Part shown: piece after piece, positions 1 through 14,046 of the stretch | Layout of the letters: the number at the start of each line of letters is the position of its first letter | Position numbering within the stretch: the first letter of the stretch is position 1 | Origin: Mycoemilia scoparia | Taxonomy: Eukaryota > Kickxellomycota > Kickxellomycetes > Kickxellales > Kickxellaceae | Assembly (NCBI GenBank): GCA_027575805.1 | Contig: JANBPU010000058.1 | Location: 21,096 to 85,095 of the forward strand | DNA: 64,000 nt | Direction: 5' to 3' | Program-made: the position numbers and the translations under genes | Notes under the pieces: generated by a model | Database searches by the model: none | The model's input: only the letters and a program-made list of their open reading frames with translations | Told to the model about the DNA's origin: nothing

Positions 1-2012
<2,012 letters not shown>

Positions 2013-3120
2013 TTTGTTAGATTCTATTTGTCGCTTTTTCTTTGTCGAATTTTTACTTATTTCTATGCGTTGTATATAATACAAAAATAGTGTATATGCT
2101 AATACGAGGAAGTTGGTGCAGACGAGTGGGAAAAGAGAATAAACTTATTGTTATAAAAAGCGAGAGTATATGTGCTTGTCCAGTCATATTTAAATAGATT
2201 GTGTTCTTGTTAATTGCAACAAACAACAACCACTACCAACTTTCCCCCCAAAAAAGAATGGGGTTTATTTTGCCAATCAACGCCGAGGAAACTATTGGGC
2301 TAGCTAATTCTGTAGTATAAGCCGCTTTGAATACAAAAAAAAGGACTAGCAAAGCCATAGAATTCAAATCAACAGGATTTTCCTTTATTCTAAAAATTTA
2401 CCTCAATCAATTCTTTCTGTCATTGGGTCTCATGGCCATTTTGTATAAATTCAACGCATGGATAATCTTTGATGTGGGTTAGTAGTTGAAGCTTGTCTGA
2501 ATTATTAAGGATTTGGCTTTAGCTTGTAATGTCAATTTCTTGAATTTTGATAACAAAGAGGCTGAAATCAGCAAATCAATACGAATAATGTTTCTCAAAC
2601 GAAATATATGAAGCATAGTGATTTATGTTGCAAGAAATCAAAAATGCTTGGCTACTTTTTGATTTGGTGCACTTGCTGTCTTTATTTCCAAAAGGTTTTG
2701 GCAAGACAAATATGATAGTGCGACTGCCATGCTGAATGGGACAATAAAGCTATATCAAAAAGAGCTGGTTGATTTATTTTGTTCGAGTGGTGCTATTTAT
2801 TATCTACACTTTGAGTGTTTGTCACAATATAGTATCATAGAAAGTGCGATTTTAAAGCCACAAAATCTCGTAAATCAAATGTAACTTGAGATTGGAAGCG
2901 AAAAAGATTCACATATGGCTATGCTATGTAGTTGTAAGTCTTTCAAAGTTTACACGGAATTTTAAATAGTGACATTAGTATTTTAGGGCAATCTAATTTG
3001 ACATTAGTCAAGCATCACCAGCATAAGAATCCTTACAACAATGATTTCTGGTCAAATTCGAATCTAAACTATGTGTCTGTTGGAATATATTTTTCCAGGA
3101 TAATAAACTGATTCTTCTAT

Positions 3121-3222
3121 ATATGGGTAATAATTTTTGAAGAGTATATTCTGGTGACCAATGATTATAGGCAAAATCCCAGCCAAATGAGTGACTAGCT
3201 CTTCAAAAATAATCGCCCACAT
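3121..3222 (+). mobile_element. MITE-like element, family 1, copy A
   Basis: The left end reads ATATGGGTAATAATTTTTGA and the right end is its approximate complement (CTTCAAAAATAATCGCCCA). The inner motif CCCAGCCAAATG is shared with the other family-1 copies. It has no coding capacity. I take the orientation from the AGCCAAAT core. Confidence 0.8.
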
Positions 3223-4992
3223 TCTTACAATCTCGAGTTGGGAGAAAACAAATATCAATGACAAGTAGAATGTCTGGGACTGCATTTGCAGCGAAATAGT
3301 AGCACAAAAACTAATTTAACCCCACACTATTAAATGCATGCTCCAGAATGTTAATCACAGCTGTGGATTGAAGTGGGGTAAGCACTCTGATGGTAGTAAA
3401 TGTGAGAAAATATACCAAAGAACAGTTCTTTGTTTTCAACACCCTGTTTTACACACACATGAACACAAAGCACAATTAAATCCTTTAACCAAAAACAAGC
3501 GTGCGTAATGAGCCAAATGAGCCCTTTAATGGTGCCCGACTGGCACCACAAGTGCACTAATCGACCAGACTTGCTCTCTCAGCAAAAATATCTTTACAGA
3601 GGTAGTAGAACTACTTTGTGTATATGTTTCCACTTCCCCACATGAACACATATCTAAAAGCAAGTACAATCTGTGTTCATTGAATCAAGTTCTAGCGTTT
3701 GTGCTTGCTCGATTTGCTGCAAGCAATTAAACCATTTACAGGAATCCCAGCATCCAATGCTGGAAGCGAAAGTTTGGTTTCTCTTGTTTTCCCCAGACAA
3801 CTTTGCATAGATGAAAACTCAATATAGCTTTGATAATTGTCATTTTGTGAGTCTGTGCAACCCCATCGATGATGGATTTATTGGTGTCATCCAAACCAGT
3901 ACTTCAATGAGCCCAAATGTCTCATCAGGAATCAGCAATTGTTTCCTTCCCCACTTGAAAAACCCCTCCCTTTTTATTATTCATCCGAAATCCACAAATG
4001 GATATAACAGATTAATGCAATTTGCTAAGCCCCCTCAAATATTACCGTAAAAATCCACTATACCAATACATCTTGTTTTGATCTGTGTCATTTATGGATA
4101 CTCCATGAATTATACATCAATTTGTGCATTGTCCATTTGGAAGTTCTTGTTAATTGTGAAAGACCAAATCCAGTTGGCCTATGTCGTTTTTATCACACGC
4201 TCACACCTCGGATCAGGGGGTGAAAAGAAACATAATTTCTGTCTCTGTAAGCGGTTGCTGAAGCCTATGCTCCGAATATCATTTTGTCATAGTCATTTTG
4301 ATAGCATTGGAAGTTACTGGTTGGCAATGAAGAGTTTTTGCAAAGCCGCCTAGTCTCGTCCCTAAGCCAGCAATATGAGCACATATGGCTCTCATGCTAT
4401 AATGTTAGCTGAAATCTGTGGCTGCTAGTAGATTTTTTCATTATGGATAATGCTATCTTTTTATCATAGCATTCAATAAATATCATTTATAGCATATCCA
4501 CTAATGTGAGACTAAATTTATATTGAGAAATCATTTTAAGGAAAACCCTACACTCCAATATCAATGGTCCTTTGTGACAAAGGCCCATTTGAATTGCAAT
4601 GGTCAGGACTCAGCTATGGTTTTCCGAATCAATATCAAAACATGAAATCGCATAAATCAATAGCAAAATGTAAACAAATGCTCGGCAAGTCATTTATTAG
4701 ATCCAGACCGAATATATAAGACCGGTTGCCAAGTTTGGTAACCAATTGATTGGAATGCTCTTGATCTGGATAATTGCTTGAATGGCGGCTGACGCCACGC
4801 TTGCAGATTTGGAATCCACAACTCCATTTGTAATTTTGATTATTGGCGGATATTGAAAAATAATTTATTATTCATGTTTTCTAAAGCTATAGAGAGTGCT
4901 AGGCCATTTGTTAATAGGTGTGCATTGTAACTAAACAGCTAAGGTGACTGCTTGCTTTCTGACAAAAAAGTTTTTTCCAGAGAAATTGAAAA

Positions 4993-5002
4993 CATATAAA
5001 TA
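4993..5002 (+). promoter_or_regulatory. TATA box before the 26-codon ORF
   Basis: CATATAAATA lies about 150 bases before the ATG at 5151. The sequence between them is C/T/A-rich and poor in G, like a fungal leader. The inference rests on position and composition only. Confidence 0.45.
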
Positions 5003-5150
5003 ACCGCTCATTTTCAATATAGTTTTGAAGTCATCAACAACACCCTTCTCTACAGACTATTATTACAACTACTTCCTTGACTACTCTTTCCAACAACTAA
5101 ACCGACTTTTTCACAACTTTATCTTTTACAAACACAAACTCAGCTACAAA

Positions 5151-5231
5151 ATGCTCACCACTGCTACTTTTGCCCTCTCTGCCTCCATCGACAACAACGC
5201 CAGCTCTGACTTCCCCATCACAACTCTCTAA
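5151..5231 (+). CDS. Possible 26-residue peptide
   Basis: This is an ATG-to-TAA frame of 27 codons with an Ala/Ser/Thr-rich product (starts MLTTATFALSAS, ends FPITTL). It has a TATA box and an unstructured CT/AAC-rich leader ahead of it, as expressed fungal genes here do. I recognise no family. It is short enough to be chance, and the transcript could equally be non-coding or be spliced further downstream. The in-frame extension to 5025 starts only at TTG and is part of the leader. Confidence 0.3.
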   Translation: MLTTATFALSASIDNNASSDFPITTL

Positions 5232-6219
5232 AGTGTCGACGAAAAAATATTGTTATTGCCATTGCTGGCCTAATATTGACCAAGGTTTTTCAAACTCGGC
5301 GTCTTGATACCCTCCACACACAAAATTTACCTACAAAAGTCGAACTGTACCTGAAAGCTTCTTTTTGATGACTCAAACCGCTCTAATATTGTTAATAATC
5401 TTTGCCAAATCTTCATCAGCATCATATTCATACTTTTGTGTCATTGATTCGAGTATTCGTCTACCACCACTCTATCCAAAAAATATCTCTTTGTAATATT
5501 TACTAATTTTATCAAAACTTCATTATTTTGTAATTTTCTTTTTGTTAATGTAACAACAACAGTAATAATAATAATAATAATAATAATCAATTAATATCAT
5601 CAAATATTCAAGCATCTGTTTTATTGATTTCAAGATATGAATTCTCAACCGTTTATTAAGATATTTTGAATCTAAATATATTTGATATAAGAAAATAGTA
5701 AAAAACATAAACATAAAAAGAACAAAAAGAGTGTTTAACAAATGAGAAGGATGTGCTATGCATGGGTAAAAAAGTTTAAAAAAGATAAACTAAAGGTAAT
5801 AGAGATAGATAAACATGTATAGTAAAAATTGGTCGTTAAAAACAAAGTCTTCATATTTTAACCAATATTCATATATGTAATGAATAAAGAATATGAGACT
5901 TTCACATTAGAAAAAAACGTTAAAAAGAAGAGAGGAAGAAATTGAGGTCATAAATACAGATCATAGGCGTTATATGCGTTATACATGAAGAAAGAGAGAG
6001 AGAGAGATATATATAAAGAAATGAATATGAAAAAAAATAAAGAATAGAGAACCCGGAAAGTACTTGATAAAAGTAAGCCAATGTCAAATATATCAAGTTT
6101 GGGTCTTTTTTTCGTAAACAAGTAATCGTTATTGATGTCGTTATGGACGAATCGTAACTTGAAGATTTCGTTAAACGTAACCATTACTTTATCTGGGGAG
6201 AGAAAATCGACATAACATG

Positions 6220-6297
<78 letters not shown>

Positions 6298-6383
6298 TAG
6301 TAGGGTAGTAGTAAGATCAGAATCTGTGGGGTTAAGAGACATTACATTAAACACTTGGAAGTGTTTTTTGTAATAACTCTATT

Positions 6384-6415
<32 letters not shown>

Positions 6416-6539
6416 GGTTTGAGACGATAGACACAGGGTCACACACGTAATCGTTAAAAATAGAGACTACACATCGTATCATTATCGTTATCGTTAAACA
6501 CGCATCGTTATTATTTTAATAGTCACACAAGAGTTAAAT
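5232..6539. other. Spacer and probable 3' UTR of the 6540-10472 gene
   Basis: No gene is seen. It contains an (AAT)n run at about 5563-5587, a short GA/TA-rich run near 5993-6013, and a long (TAG)n run at 6221-6298 followed by a shorter one near 6385-6418. The last few hundred bases are likely the 3' untranslated region of the minus-strand gene that stops at 6540. Confidence 0.6.
6221..6298. repeat. (TAG)n microsatellite, about 26 units
   Basis: A nearly perfect trinucleotide array lies some 240 bases past the stop of the 1310-residue minus-strand gene. A shorter TAG/TGG array follows at about 6385-6418. Confidence 0.95.
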
Positions 6540-9500
6540 CTAACCCAAGTAACCATTCCATCCGTTATTTGTAGTAGCACCGGCAATACTTCCACTATTC
6601 AACAAATCCATCGAAACAAATGGATTGTCAGATGTTGGAATATGCTTGAACATTTCGTTTTTGTTTCCACCAGAAACACCATTTCCTTTACCAAAGTTCT
6701 CTGAAGTGCTGTTGAAGATATCAAACAGTGATGATGTGTCAAAGAATTGGCTGTTGAGCATTGACAACATTTCAGTGTTCTGCTGCTGTTGTTGCTGCTG
6801 CTGTTGGTAAATAGAATCGGCGAGCATGTCAGGGTTAGTGGCACTACCGCTGGCACCAAGGCTTAGGCTAGGAGATGACATCGATACATTGTTTAGCGAA
6901 GCAACTCGTTTGGCCGGAATTTGGCTTAGACTAGAAGAAAGCATCGAATTGAGCTCAGACTCGCTAGTGCTCATAGAGCGATAAGCAGGTATACCATTTT
7001 GCATAATAGAAAGCGACCCAGATTTGTTGTTGGCATTGTATGGTCTGAATGCGCTGGCTGGTGGTGATCTGGTACCTCGGCTTCTCGTCTTTTTGGCGCT
7101 AGTATCGGCACCGGGTGTGCTGCTAACCTTGGGCTGAACACCATTTTCATCAGCATTGACGACAGGTGTAGCGGTGATAGTGACCGAATCTGTTTGTTTA
7201 GAGATCTGGTCAAATGTGTCTTGAAGATTGGCCAAGACTGACGGATCTACTGTACTGACGACAGAAGCAGAGTCAGTACTACTTGAAACCATATCCTGGT
7301 AACCATTGTCAAATCCTAAACTCAAAGATCCAGGATCGAAAGACGATGACTCTCCGATAAGTCCGGACCAGGTATCTTTCCACGATCCAAGAGCATCGAT
7401 TATGCAGTTATTACTGAGCTCAAGAGCTGCAGATGTTGTGGCCAGCAGGCTGTCTTGCTGGGTAGTGCTATTTGCTTGCTCATCTGACAATGGAGTGGCA
7501 AGGTCATCCCACTCAGCATTGACATCGAATCCGCCAGTATTACTGCTAGAAGATATCGAGTTGCTATTAACGCTACTACCAGCCATGAGCACCGAATCGA
7601 CTACCGAAGATGGAGTAGGGTTGGGAGACAACATGGACATAGCTCTGCTATTCTTTGGAGAACATGCTTTAGAGCGACTCTTGGTTGGAGTGGCTGGCAA
7701 AGCAGAGAAATCAACAGAGGCAAACTCGGAATCATCGACCTGCCCAGCAATGGCATCAAGGGTTACTGTGCGCTTGAAGTGGTAGACAATAGTTGAAGTA
7801 CTACTACTGCTTCTGCTTTCACTACCCGAAGATGTCGAATCTGTGCTAGAAGAAGAATTGCCAGACAGATGTTTCCAAGGCCTGCCGACCATATCGAGGT
7901 TCATCTTGCTGAGATATTTAGCTTGGTCCTTGGTGGGTTGAATCGTAGCCTCATGATGGACCGGATTGATAATTCCAAGTCTCGCCATTTCGGAGCGAAT
8001 CGAGCTGGTGGGCGAATTCGAATCGTCATTGATATTGCTGCTGTCACTGTTATCATCGCTACCATTTTGAGGACGAGGATTGCAAGCTGACATGTAAGAG
8101 CCACGGCGAATAAAAACCATGTCACTTTTCAATCTAAAGTGAGCACGGTCCTGAACCAGAAGCCAATCATCTAACCAGCTGTCTAATCTTGCACTCAATG
8201 CTTGAGAAAGAACATCATCTTCATTTGCATCAGCGCTTCCACCAGATCTGCCACGCTTGCGCTTAGCTGAAGAGTGAGGTGGTTTTGGTTGAGCTGATTT
8301 GGGAGAAACTCCAGGAAGAATATACAACGGATGATGCACAGTCTTGTTCAGAGTCAACAGTAGTGCAAACTGTCCGTCGGCGAGGGTCATTGCACCAACC
8401 GACAAAATCATTCCAACCGGGAGTTTGCGGGCTTGACGAAGCTCAACAACAGTCTGGTATATCTGATCGACCAGGGTGGTCGAATTATCCCGAATAACCG
8501 GATCTTTCATTGTAATCTCGCTTCGAATGCTGCGCTGGTCCAACAGTTTGGGCTGTAGCCACAGATACATCATGTTGAACATCGATTCGAGGCTTTGGGG
8601 CTTCGTTCCAATATCTTCTGGTAATGGAATCAACGTACAGTGGCTAAGGACCACCTGCAAATCAGAAAGCACTGTTTGCAGCTCTTCACGGAAGTCTTCA
8701 TTGGGACTTACAAAGATACTTGACCCAGCGTGTACAGTTATGGCATTGGGGTTCTGGTTCTGGTAGCTGTCGTAGCTGTTTAGGTTCGAATCAACAGTGT
8801 TTCCATCAGAAGAATCCATTATTCGACCATTGGTGCCAGCCACTCTAGAACTTCCAGTGCCTGGAGTGCCAACAGCAGCAGTACCACTACCACCACCTTC
8901 CATACCAGCTCTCTGGGCAGCCTTGAAGTCAAGATAAGCGGATCCCAATTCCGATTTGAGCAGTTCGTTGGCAGTAGTTGGATGATGTTCAGGCCTTTCG
9001 GATTGCATGGTTAAAACCGGCGCGTTGTCAGCACCAAGCTTCTCAATAAGCCATTGCTGTACGACATGTCGTTTAGAGTCCAGCCATTCCTTGACTTTCT
9101 TGCTCTGACCCATGACATAGTAACTGGGAATGGTATATCCAACACCAAGCAACTCACGATGGTGGATTTCGGCCAACACGTTGTCATCCTTTCCAAGTCG
9201 CTTCATGGTCTTGGGATCATCATGTGGCGAGGTCAGTAGCCCGGCATTGCCATAACCAACAAGCGACATTGACGAAGAGTCTTGGCCGTCAGTAGAAGAA
9301 GAGGACGATGACGATGAAAAGGCACTCTTTCCGTCAGAATCGATACGAAGACGTTTGGTTGATCGTGAATCCTTATCGCCACTGTCTTTTCCATCGTCCC
9401 CATCGTTGCCATCAAGGGCAAGTGCAGAAACAATTCTTTGTGCGGTTGACATCCCGGTTGGATGGATTCTGTTGCCCAGCTCGATGGATATGGCTTCGGA

Positions 9501-10472
9501 CTGAACCAGAATATCAACAACAATTCCCCAATCGATCACGTCCTTGTCAAGGAACGTGTTGTCGGAGTTGAACAGTTTTCGACGAAGTTCGCGCTGCTTT
9601 CCGTTGAGGTTAGCCAATCTGCGCTTGGTTAGCTCGAAGTCCAGGTTACAAGCATGGGATAAACGGAACACATCTTCATCAGTATAAGTGTCATCTGGAA
9701 AGACGTCATAAAAGTACTGAAGGGTGATCAGCTGCTGGTGAGCAGTTAGAGTTGTCCGCTTGGGCGTTGCTTTGGGAGTGTAGAGACTCGAGTGTGGCAG
9801 GAGAGAAGACGATTTGGTTCGCTTTGAGGATGCTGTAGATGGAGTTTTGGCGGTAGTAAGAGAGTTGCTGGAATTTTTATGTCCCAATTGTCTCGAGCCG
9901 ATGGCTTTTGACGAAGAAGACGGGGTCGCCATCATTCCCATGGGCTGCTGGTAGTATTGCGGGGTCTGGTGATGATATCCATAGGCACCCGCTGTTGTAG
10001 GATCCATGATACCTCCACCGGTCATACCAGTGGTAGTGACAGCACTTCCGGTCGGAGTCATTGCTGGGAACTGAGGGAATGCAGAAGCAAGCATTGCTGG
10101 GTCCGAGTATCCAAAGCTCATCGCGTTTAAGTTACTATTGCCGCCGCTGTTACTTGTGCTCACATTGCTGGACCCAAACATATGTTCGTGTGGGAGCTGG
10201 GCATAGTACTGTTGCTGCTGAGACGAGGAGGAAGGTGCTGGGCCCATTGAGCCTAACATACCGGACATTGGATCTAAAGGAAATCCCGATTCGCACTGTG
10301 GCTGTTGTTGCTGCTGCTGCTGCTGTTGAAGTTGTTGTTGATATTGGCTCAGGTTCGAAGCATTCTGGACAAGCTGCTGTTGAGGTATTTGGAACTGTGG
10401 ACCATTCATATGACCATTGAAACTATAAAATCCTGCACTCATTACTCCACTGGTTTTGTTATTCCAAAGCAT
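6540..10472 (-). CDS. Very large Gln/Ser-rich protein with a degenerate homeodomain-like segment; putative transcription regulator
   Basis: This is a single uninterrupted frame of 1310 codons. The N-terminus (about residues 25-75) is poly-Gln and Pro/Met/Gly-rich. A basic Ser/Lys stretch precedes a helical segment at about residues 236-298 (starts KRTTLTAHQQL, ends GKQRELRRK). Its spacing resembles a homeodomain, but the expected WFxNxR of helix 3 is absent (RRLANLNGK instead), so DNA binding is doubtful. Two conserved-looking globular stretches follow, at about 430-520 and 595-720. After these come long Ser/Thr/Asn-rich regions and a short poly-Gln near residue 1230. I do not recognise a named family; the regulator call is an inference from composition and the helical segment. 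ATG at 10472 is used; a second ATG is 10 codons inside. Confidence 0.8.
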   Translation of the reverse strand: MLWNNKTSGVMSAGFYSFNGHMNGPQFQIPQQQLVQNASNLSQYQQQLQQQQQQQQQPQCESGFPLDPMSGMLGSMGPAPSSSSQQQQYYAQLPHEHMFGSSNVSTSNSGGNSNLNAMSFGYSDPAMLASAFPQFPAMTPTGSAVTTTGMTGGGIMDPTTAGAYGYHHQTPQYYQQPMGMMATPSSSSKAIGSRQLGHKNSSNSLTTAKTPSTASSKRTKSSSLLPHSSLYTPKATPKRTTLTAHQQLITLQYFYDVFPDDTYTDEDVFRLSHACNLDFELTKRRLANLNGKQRELRRKLFNSDNTFLDKDVIDWGIVVDILVQSEAISIELGNRIHPTGMSTAQRIVSALALDGNDGDDGKDSGDKDSRSTKRLRIDSDGKSAFSSSSSSSSTDGQDSSSMSLVGYGNAGLLTSPHDDPKTMKRLGKDDNVLAEIHHRELLGVGYTIPSYYVMGQSKKVKEWLDSKRHVVQQWLIEKLGADNAPVLTMQSERPEHHPTTANELLKSELGSAYLDFKAAQRAGMEGGGSGTAAVGTPGTGSSRVAGTNGRIMDSSDGNTVDSNLNSYDSYQNQNPNAITVHAGSSIFVSPNEDFREELQTVLSDLQVVLSHCTLIPLPEDIGTKPQSLESMFNMMYLWLQPKLLDQRSIRSEITMKDPVIRDNSTTLVDQIYQTVVELRQARKLPVGMILSVGAMTLADGQFALLLTLNKTVHHPLYILPGVSPKSAQPKPPHSSAKRKRGRSGGSADANEDDVLSQALSARLDSWLDDWLLVQDRAHFRLKSDMVFIRRGSYMSACNPRPQNGSDDNSDSSNINDDSNSPTSSIRSEMARLGIINPVHHEATIQPTKDQAKYLSKMNLDMVGRPWKHLSGNSSSSTDSTSSGSESRSSSSTSTIVYHFKRTVTLDAIAGQVDDSEFASVDFSALPATPTKSRSKACSPKNSRAMSMLSPNPTPSSVVDSVLMAGSSVNSNSISSSSNTGGFDVNAEWDDLATPLSDEQANSTTQQDSLLATTSAALELSNNCIIDALGSWKDTWSGLIGESSSFDPGSLSLGFDNGYQDMVSSSTDSASVVSTVDPSVLANLQDTFDQISKQTDSVTITATPVVNADENGVQPKVSSTPGADTSAKKTRSRGTRSPPASAFRPYNANNKSGSLSIMQNGIPAYRSMSTSESELNSMLSSSLSQIPAKRVASLNNVSMSSPSLSLGASGSATNPDMLADSIYQQQQQQQQQNTEMLSMLNSQFFDTSSLFDIFNSTSENFGKGNGVSGGNKNEMFKHIPTSDNPFVSMDLLNSGSIAGATTNNGWNGYLG

Positions 10473-12353
10473 AAACCACTTGCTTTTGGAATTGGCGGGC
10501 GTTTGCGAGAACTGTAATCTTATTCGAGATGGAGGCGAAAGAGACTACTTTGTAAGAAAACAAATTATTCTGTGTTTCAACAATATTCCGGCGGCGATGA
10601 ATTTGTGATTGTGGATGTTGGCTGATGTGGCTTGGGGTTGTGTGTAAACGAGTGAAGATATGCTTTGTAGGATGTTTTTAAGGCAAACTAAAGTAAACAA
10701 AATATTTGAACCAGTAGAAAAATAAACGAAATCTTGGACGGGGGTGGGATGTGATATTCAGGCAAATGATTTATCTGTTTTTAGATATACACTTTATGAG
10801 GGAGGTATAAAATATACCAATAAACGTGGTGGATAACGGGTTGGCTAAATGTAGACTATACTCTCACACAGAGAGCTATGGTGTTAACAACAAATAAAAG
10901 ATAGGAATAAAACCAAGGAAGGAGTGATAATAAGAATCAGCTACTAAAGAAATCCCTTCAGGCGGTGTGGAGGAGGACTTGGGTTTATTAATATGTATTT
11001 TTCAAATAAAAATTGTAGTGGTGGACAATTTTCTTGTTCGTCTTCACATTCCAAGAAGGATAAATTACTTTGAGACCACCGGCTATTCTTTGCACAAACC
11101 TAACACAGGGACGTGGAGGTTCTTTAGCATTGGATATGGCTTTATCGGCTGGAAGCGTTGTGCACAAAGTATACCCACCACAGACTTTGCTGCCACGTAT
11201 TTGCTCCCTCCAAGGCTTTATGCCTTCTTTCAGCCAATTCCACACCCAAGTAGATGCGATTCCTGTTATAGCCTAGCCCTTCTTTATAAGCATTGTAACA
11301 AATAGACGCGCTAATGGCGGATTGCTCCTTTATAGCTCTTTAAAATATTATCTGGTCACTTTAACATTGGTATAAACAGGCACTCCTAAGAGCACTTTGA
11401 AAGGCAATTTTTCTTTTTCAATAGTAGTTTCCTTCACAATCACATACATACGCAATCTCTCTCCCTGTGTGCGTGTGTGCGTGTTAACTCTTTATTTCCC
11501 TTCTTTGTCGCCAAAACCACACGTCCTTCGAAAAATCTCCATGAAAGCACCCGCTTTCTTTTGTCTTTGACCTTTTTTTCCAAGTAGTGACAGCAAAACT
11601 ACTCCGTGGTCTATATGAATATATACTATTGGGTTACTCCAATTCATAATCTATCCGGATATGAGATTTTGATACTAATGGTATTTTTGCATTTAATGTT
11701 TCTTGTAGTTATGATGAATGCGATAGAGAAGACTGCGTGACCATGCGCACATGTCCCTCATGATTTGCAATAGCCACTTCTTTGGCTGTTCCCTTTCCAG
11801 CCATCGTTAAAGTTTCTTTGCCATCATTTCTTTTGTGCGTCTAAATGGGTAAACATTTGCCTCCTGATGATAATACACACGTATATTTCGTACTTGTATT
11901 TATTTATTCTGTATTGGGCTGATCATCCGCATTAATTACTGCCAAACTCTTAGGAAAAATAGCGGTCTCTTTAAAGCTGTTGGCAAAAGATCATATCCAG
12001 GACTGCAGTTACATTTTAAGAACCATATTTGGATATCTGGCTCTTTATCAGTGTGCTTTATGAGGCTTTAGGCATGTCCTTTTCGTAATCCACATTATAG
12101 TCAATGGCTTTACCGGCTAGAGCAACGTGCTCACTCATTGAAACAACAAACATTGAAAAATGATGTTATGGATAGATTAGCTCACGATTGAAGTTCCCCA
12201 TGAAGGCTGTTTGATGATACGCCATGGAAAATGTTGAATATAGAACACAGTTCAAACATACTACCACATATTACACACTCTAGATACATTTTTAAAGAAT
12301 ATAAAATTGACAAAGTTTCGTAAAACACCGATGACAGCACCAATAGAATGATT
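10473..12353. other. Spacer between two minus-strand genes; no clear gene
   Basis: This holds the leader and promoter of the 6540-10472 gene and the 3' flank of the palmitoyltransferase. A more GC-rich island at about 11010-11290 is open on both strands (85 codons minus from a GTG, 112 plus), but I find no family resemblance and no ATG for the minus frame. It could be a non-coding RNA or a relic. Confidence 0.5.
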
Positions 12354-14046
12354 CTAATTGCTTTTGGATTTTTTAGCGTCCAATTTCCTCTGAACCACAT
12401 GCAATAGTGGACGATTATCCTCGTCGTCGTCGTCATCATCATCATCAGCTCCACTCAATCCAGATCCACCTTCATATGGATTTGAAAAGGCACCACCACC
12501 AGTTCTATTAACAAGACTCGATTGGCCAGGAATCATAAACTTGGTATTTGCCGAAGTTGTCCAAGCATTCTGGCCATTAGGCATCCTTCCATCCTTTCCT
12601 TTATCATCAATAAATTCTTCCAACCCATATTCGTCGTCATCGCTGTCAGTCTGTAGGTCGTCGCTAAATTCGGCACCACTTTCGCTCTCTTGGCCATTGT
12701 TTTTGCTCCAGAACTTCCATGATGAGCTGCTGGTGCTCTTTGGCTCACCTATATCACCGCCCCCTTCAAGAGACTCTGGATCAGCATCCTGGCGGTAATT
12801 GTACTGGCGGATGACGGTTTCTCCATCATCATCGATCTCGGCTTGGACTCTTCCTTGGTTGCTTTCATATAATACGTTGCCGGAACATCCGGCTGTTACA
12901 GCAGCGCCTGATGACTTTGACCCATGGTGCATGTGGTATTCCGGTGGTGGCCAATATACTGGGGGAACCAGGCCCTTTTTGATGGGGAAATCAAGACCAT
13001 CTCCTTTGGCAGGGGTCGGTAGCCACCAAAGCAGTGGGTTGTCGCCAAATACTGACTTTAGGTTGTTCATCATACCCAAATCATACGGATATTCGCACTA
13101 TACATGGAATAATCAGTAGGATTTAAAACTCCGTGGTGATATATGGATTTATAAAAATGTTGATGGTAAGTGAGAGAGAATTGACCAATGTTAAATTTAA
13201 AAATGTGTACTTACCGGTGCTGCGTGGCCTTTGCTAATGAGCTTCTCCACCCTCTTCTTTTCGCTCTTTTCAATTGTGGTGGTATTCGAAATGACAAGGA
13301 ATAGATGGTATACACAAAGAGCTCCAACAAACATGAGAACCAAAAATAACAAGCAAATGTTTGTTATAAGGAAACCAACTTCGGCCTGAGTCGGCTGCCG
13401 GACCTGTATAACAAAAATATACCAAAGATCAATAGTAACAAAGTTGCTTATATGTTTCTAGATTCAAAAAAGGCAATAGCAAAGGTAAAAGCGGAATCCA
13501 GCTTACATGGTAGTTGTAATTAACCATTTCCTTAATCAGCTCGTACAGCCGAGAACAGTGAATATACATCGCCATAGAACACGTAACAACCACGCTATAA
13601 ATAAACCTCAAGAAATGGCCATGATTGTAGTACCCCACGCAATTATTAACCCATGGACAGTGATGATCCATCTTCAAGACACATTTCTCACAATCGCTGC
13701 AGTGATGGGTACGGGGTGGCTTGTAGGCTTTACAAACCCGACAGTAGCGGGGCTTTTGGGAATTCCGCTTAACCTCGTACACATTGACGCCATGGAGAGG
13801 AGGTTCCCATCCAAGCGGGACATGGCCAGGCGCAACTTTGCATGATAAATAATAGCTGTAGCATGTATGCAGAAATAATAGATTAAATGTTCCTAGCGCT
13901 ATTAGGCATTTGAGTGTTGCACCGCCGTAGTGATCATAGAATACAAATATTTGGCTGGTTATGCCAATAAATCCGATAAGGACTGAGACGAATGAGACGT
14001 AGATCCGTCCGGCGGCATCGGAGTCACAGTCTGTGTCGTCGCACAT
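12354..14046 (-). CDS. PFA4: DHHC palmitoyltransferase, PFA4/ZDHHC6 type
   Basis: This membrane enzyme S-acylates protein cysteines; yeast Pfa4 works at the endoplasmic reticulum, for example on chitin synthase. Three exons join in frame: 13507-14046, 13215-13403 and 12354-13097 (490 residues). Two membrane spans lie at about residues 15-37 and 45-70. The Cys-rich domain (YCRVCKAYKPPRTHHC) runs into the active site DHHCPWVNNCVG at about 128-139. Two more spans follow, then the TTIE motif and the Pfa4-typical region CEYPYDLGMMNNL...NPLLWWLP with GDGLDFP. The C-tail is acidic (an eight-Asp run) with a basic end. Both introns are GTAAG...AG with conserved phase. A frame that seems to continue past exon 1 is intron. 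Confidence 0.93.

Larger units (their letters stand above)
2013..5150. other. AT-rich spacer without a recognisable gene
   Basis: I see no convincing coding region here. Open frames at 3064-3285, 3351-3557, 3811-4050 and 4078-4353 have no family resemblance and no splice structure I could support. The stretch holds one family-1 inverted-repeat element at 3121-3222. The right end is the promoter and leader of the small ORF at 5151. Confidence 0.6.

Noticed and set aside
7306..7785. 159-codon plus-strand frame
   Set aside because: Shadow of the long minus-strand regulator; composition follows the Ser/Asn codons of that gene in reverse.
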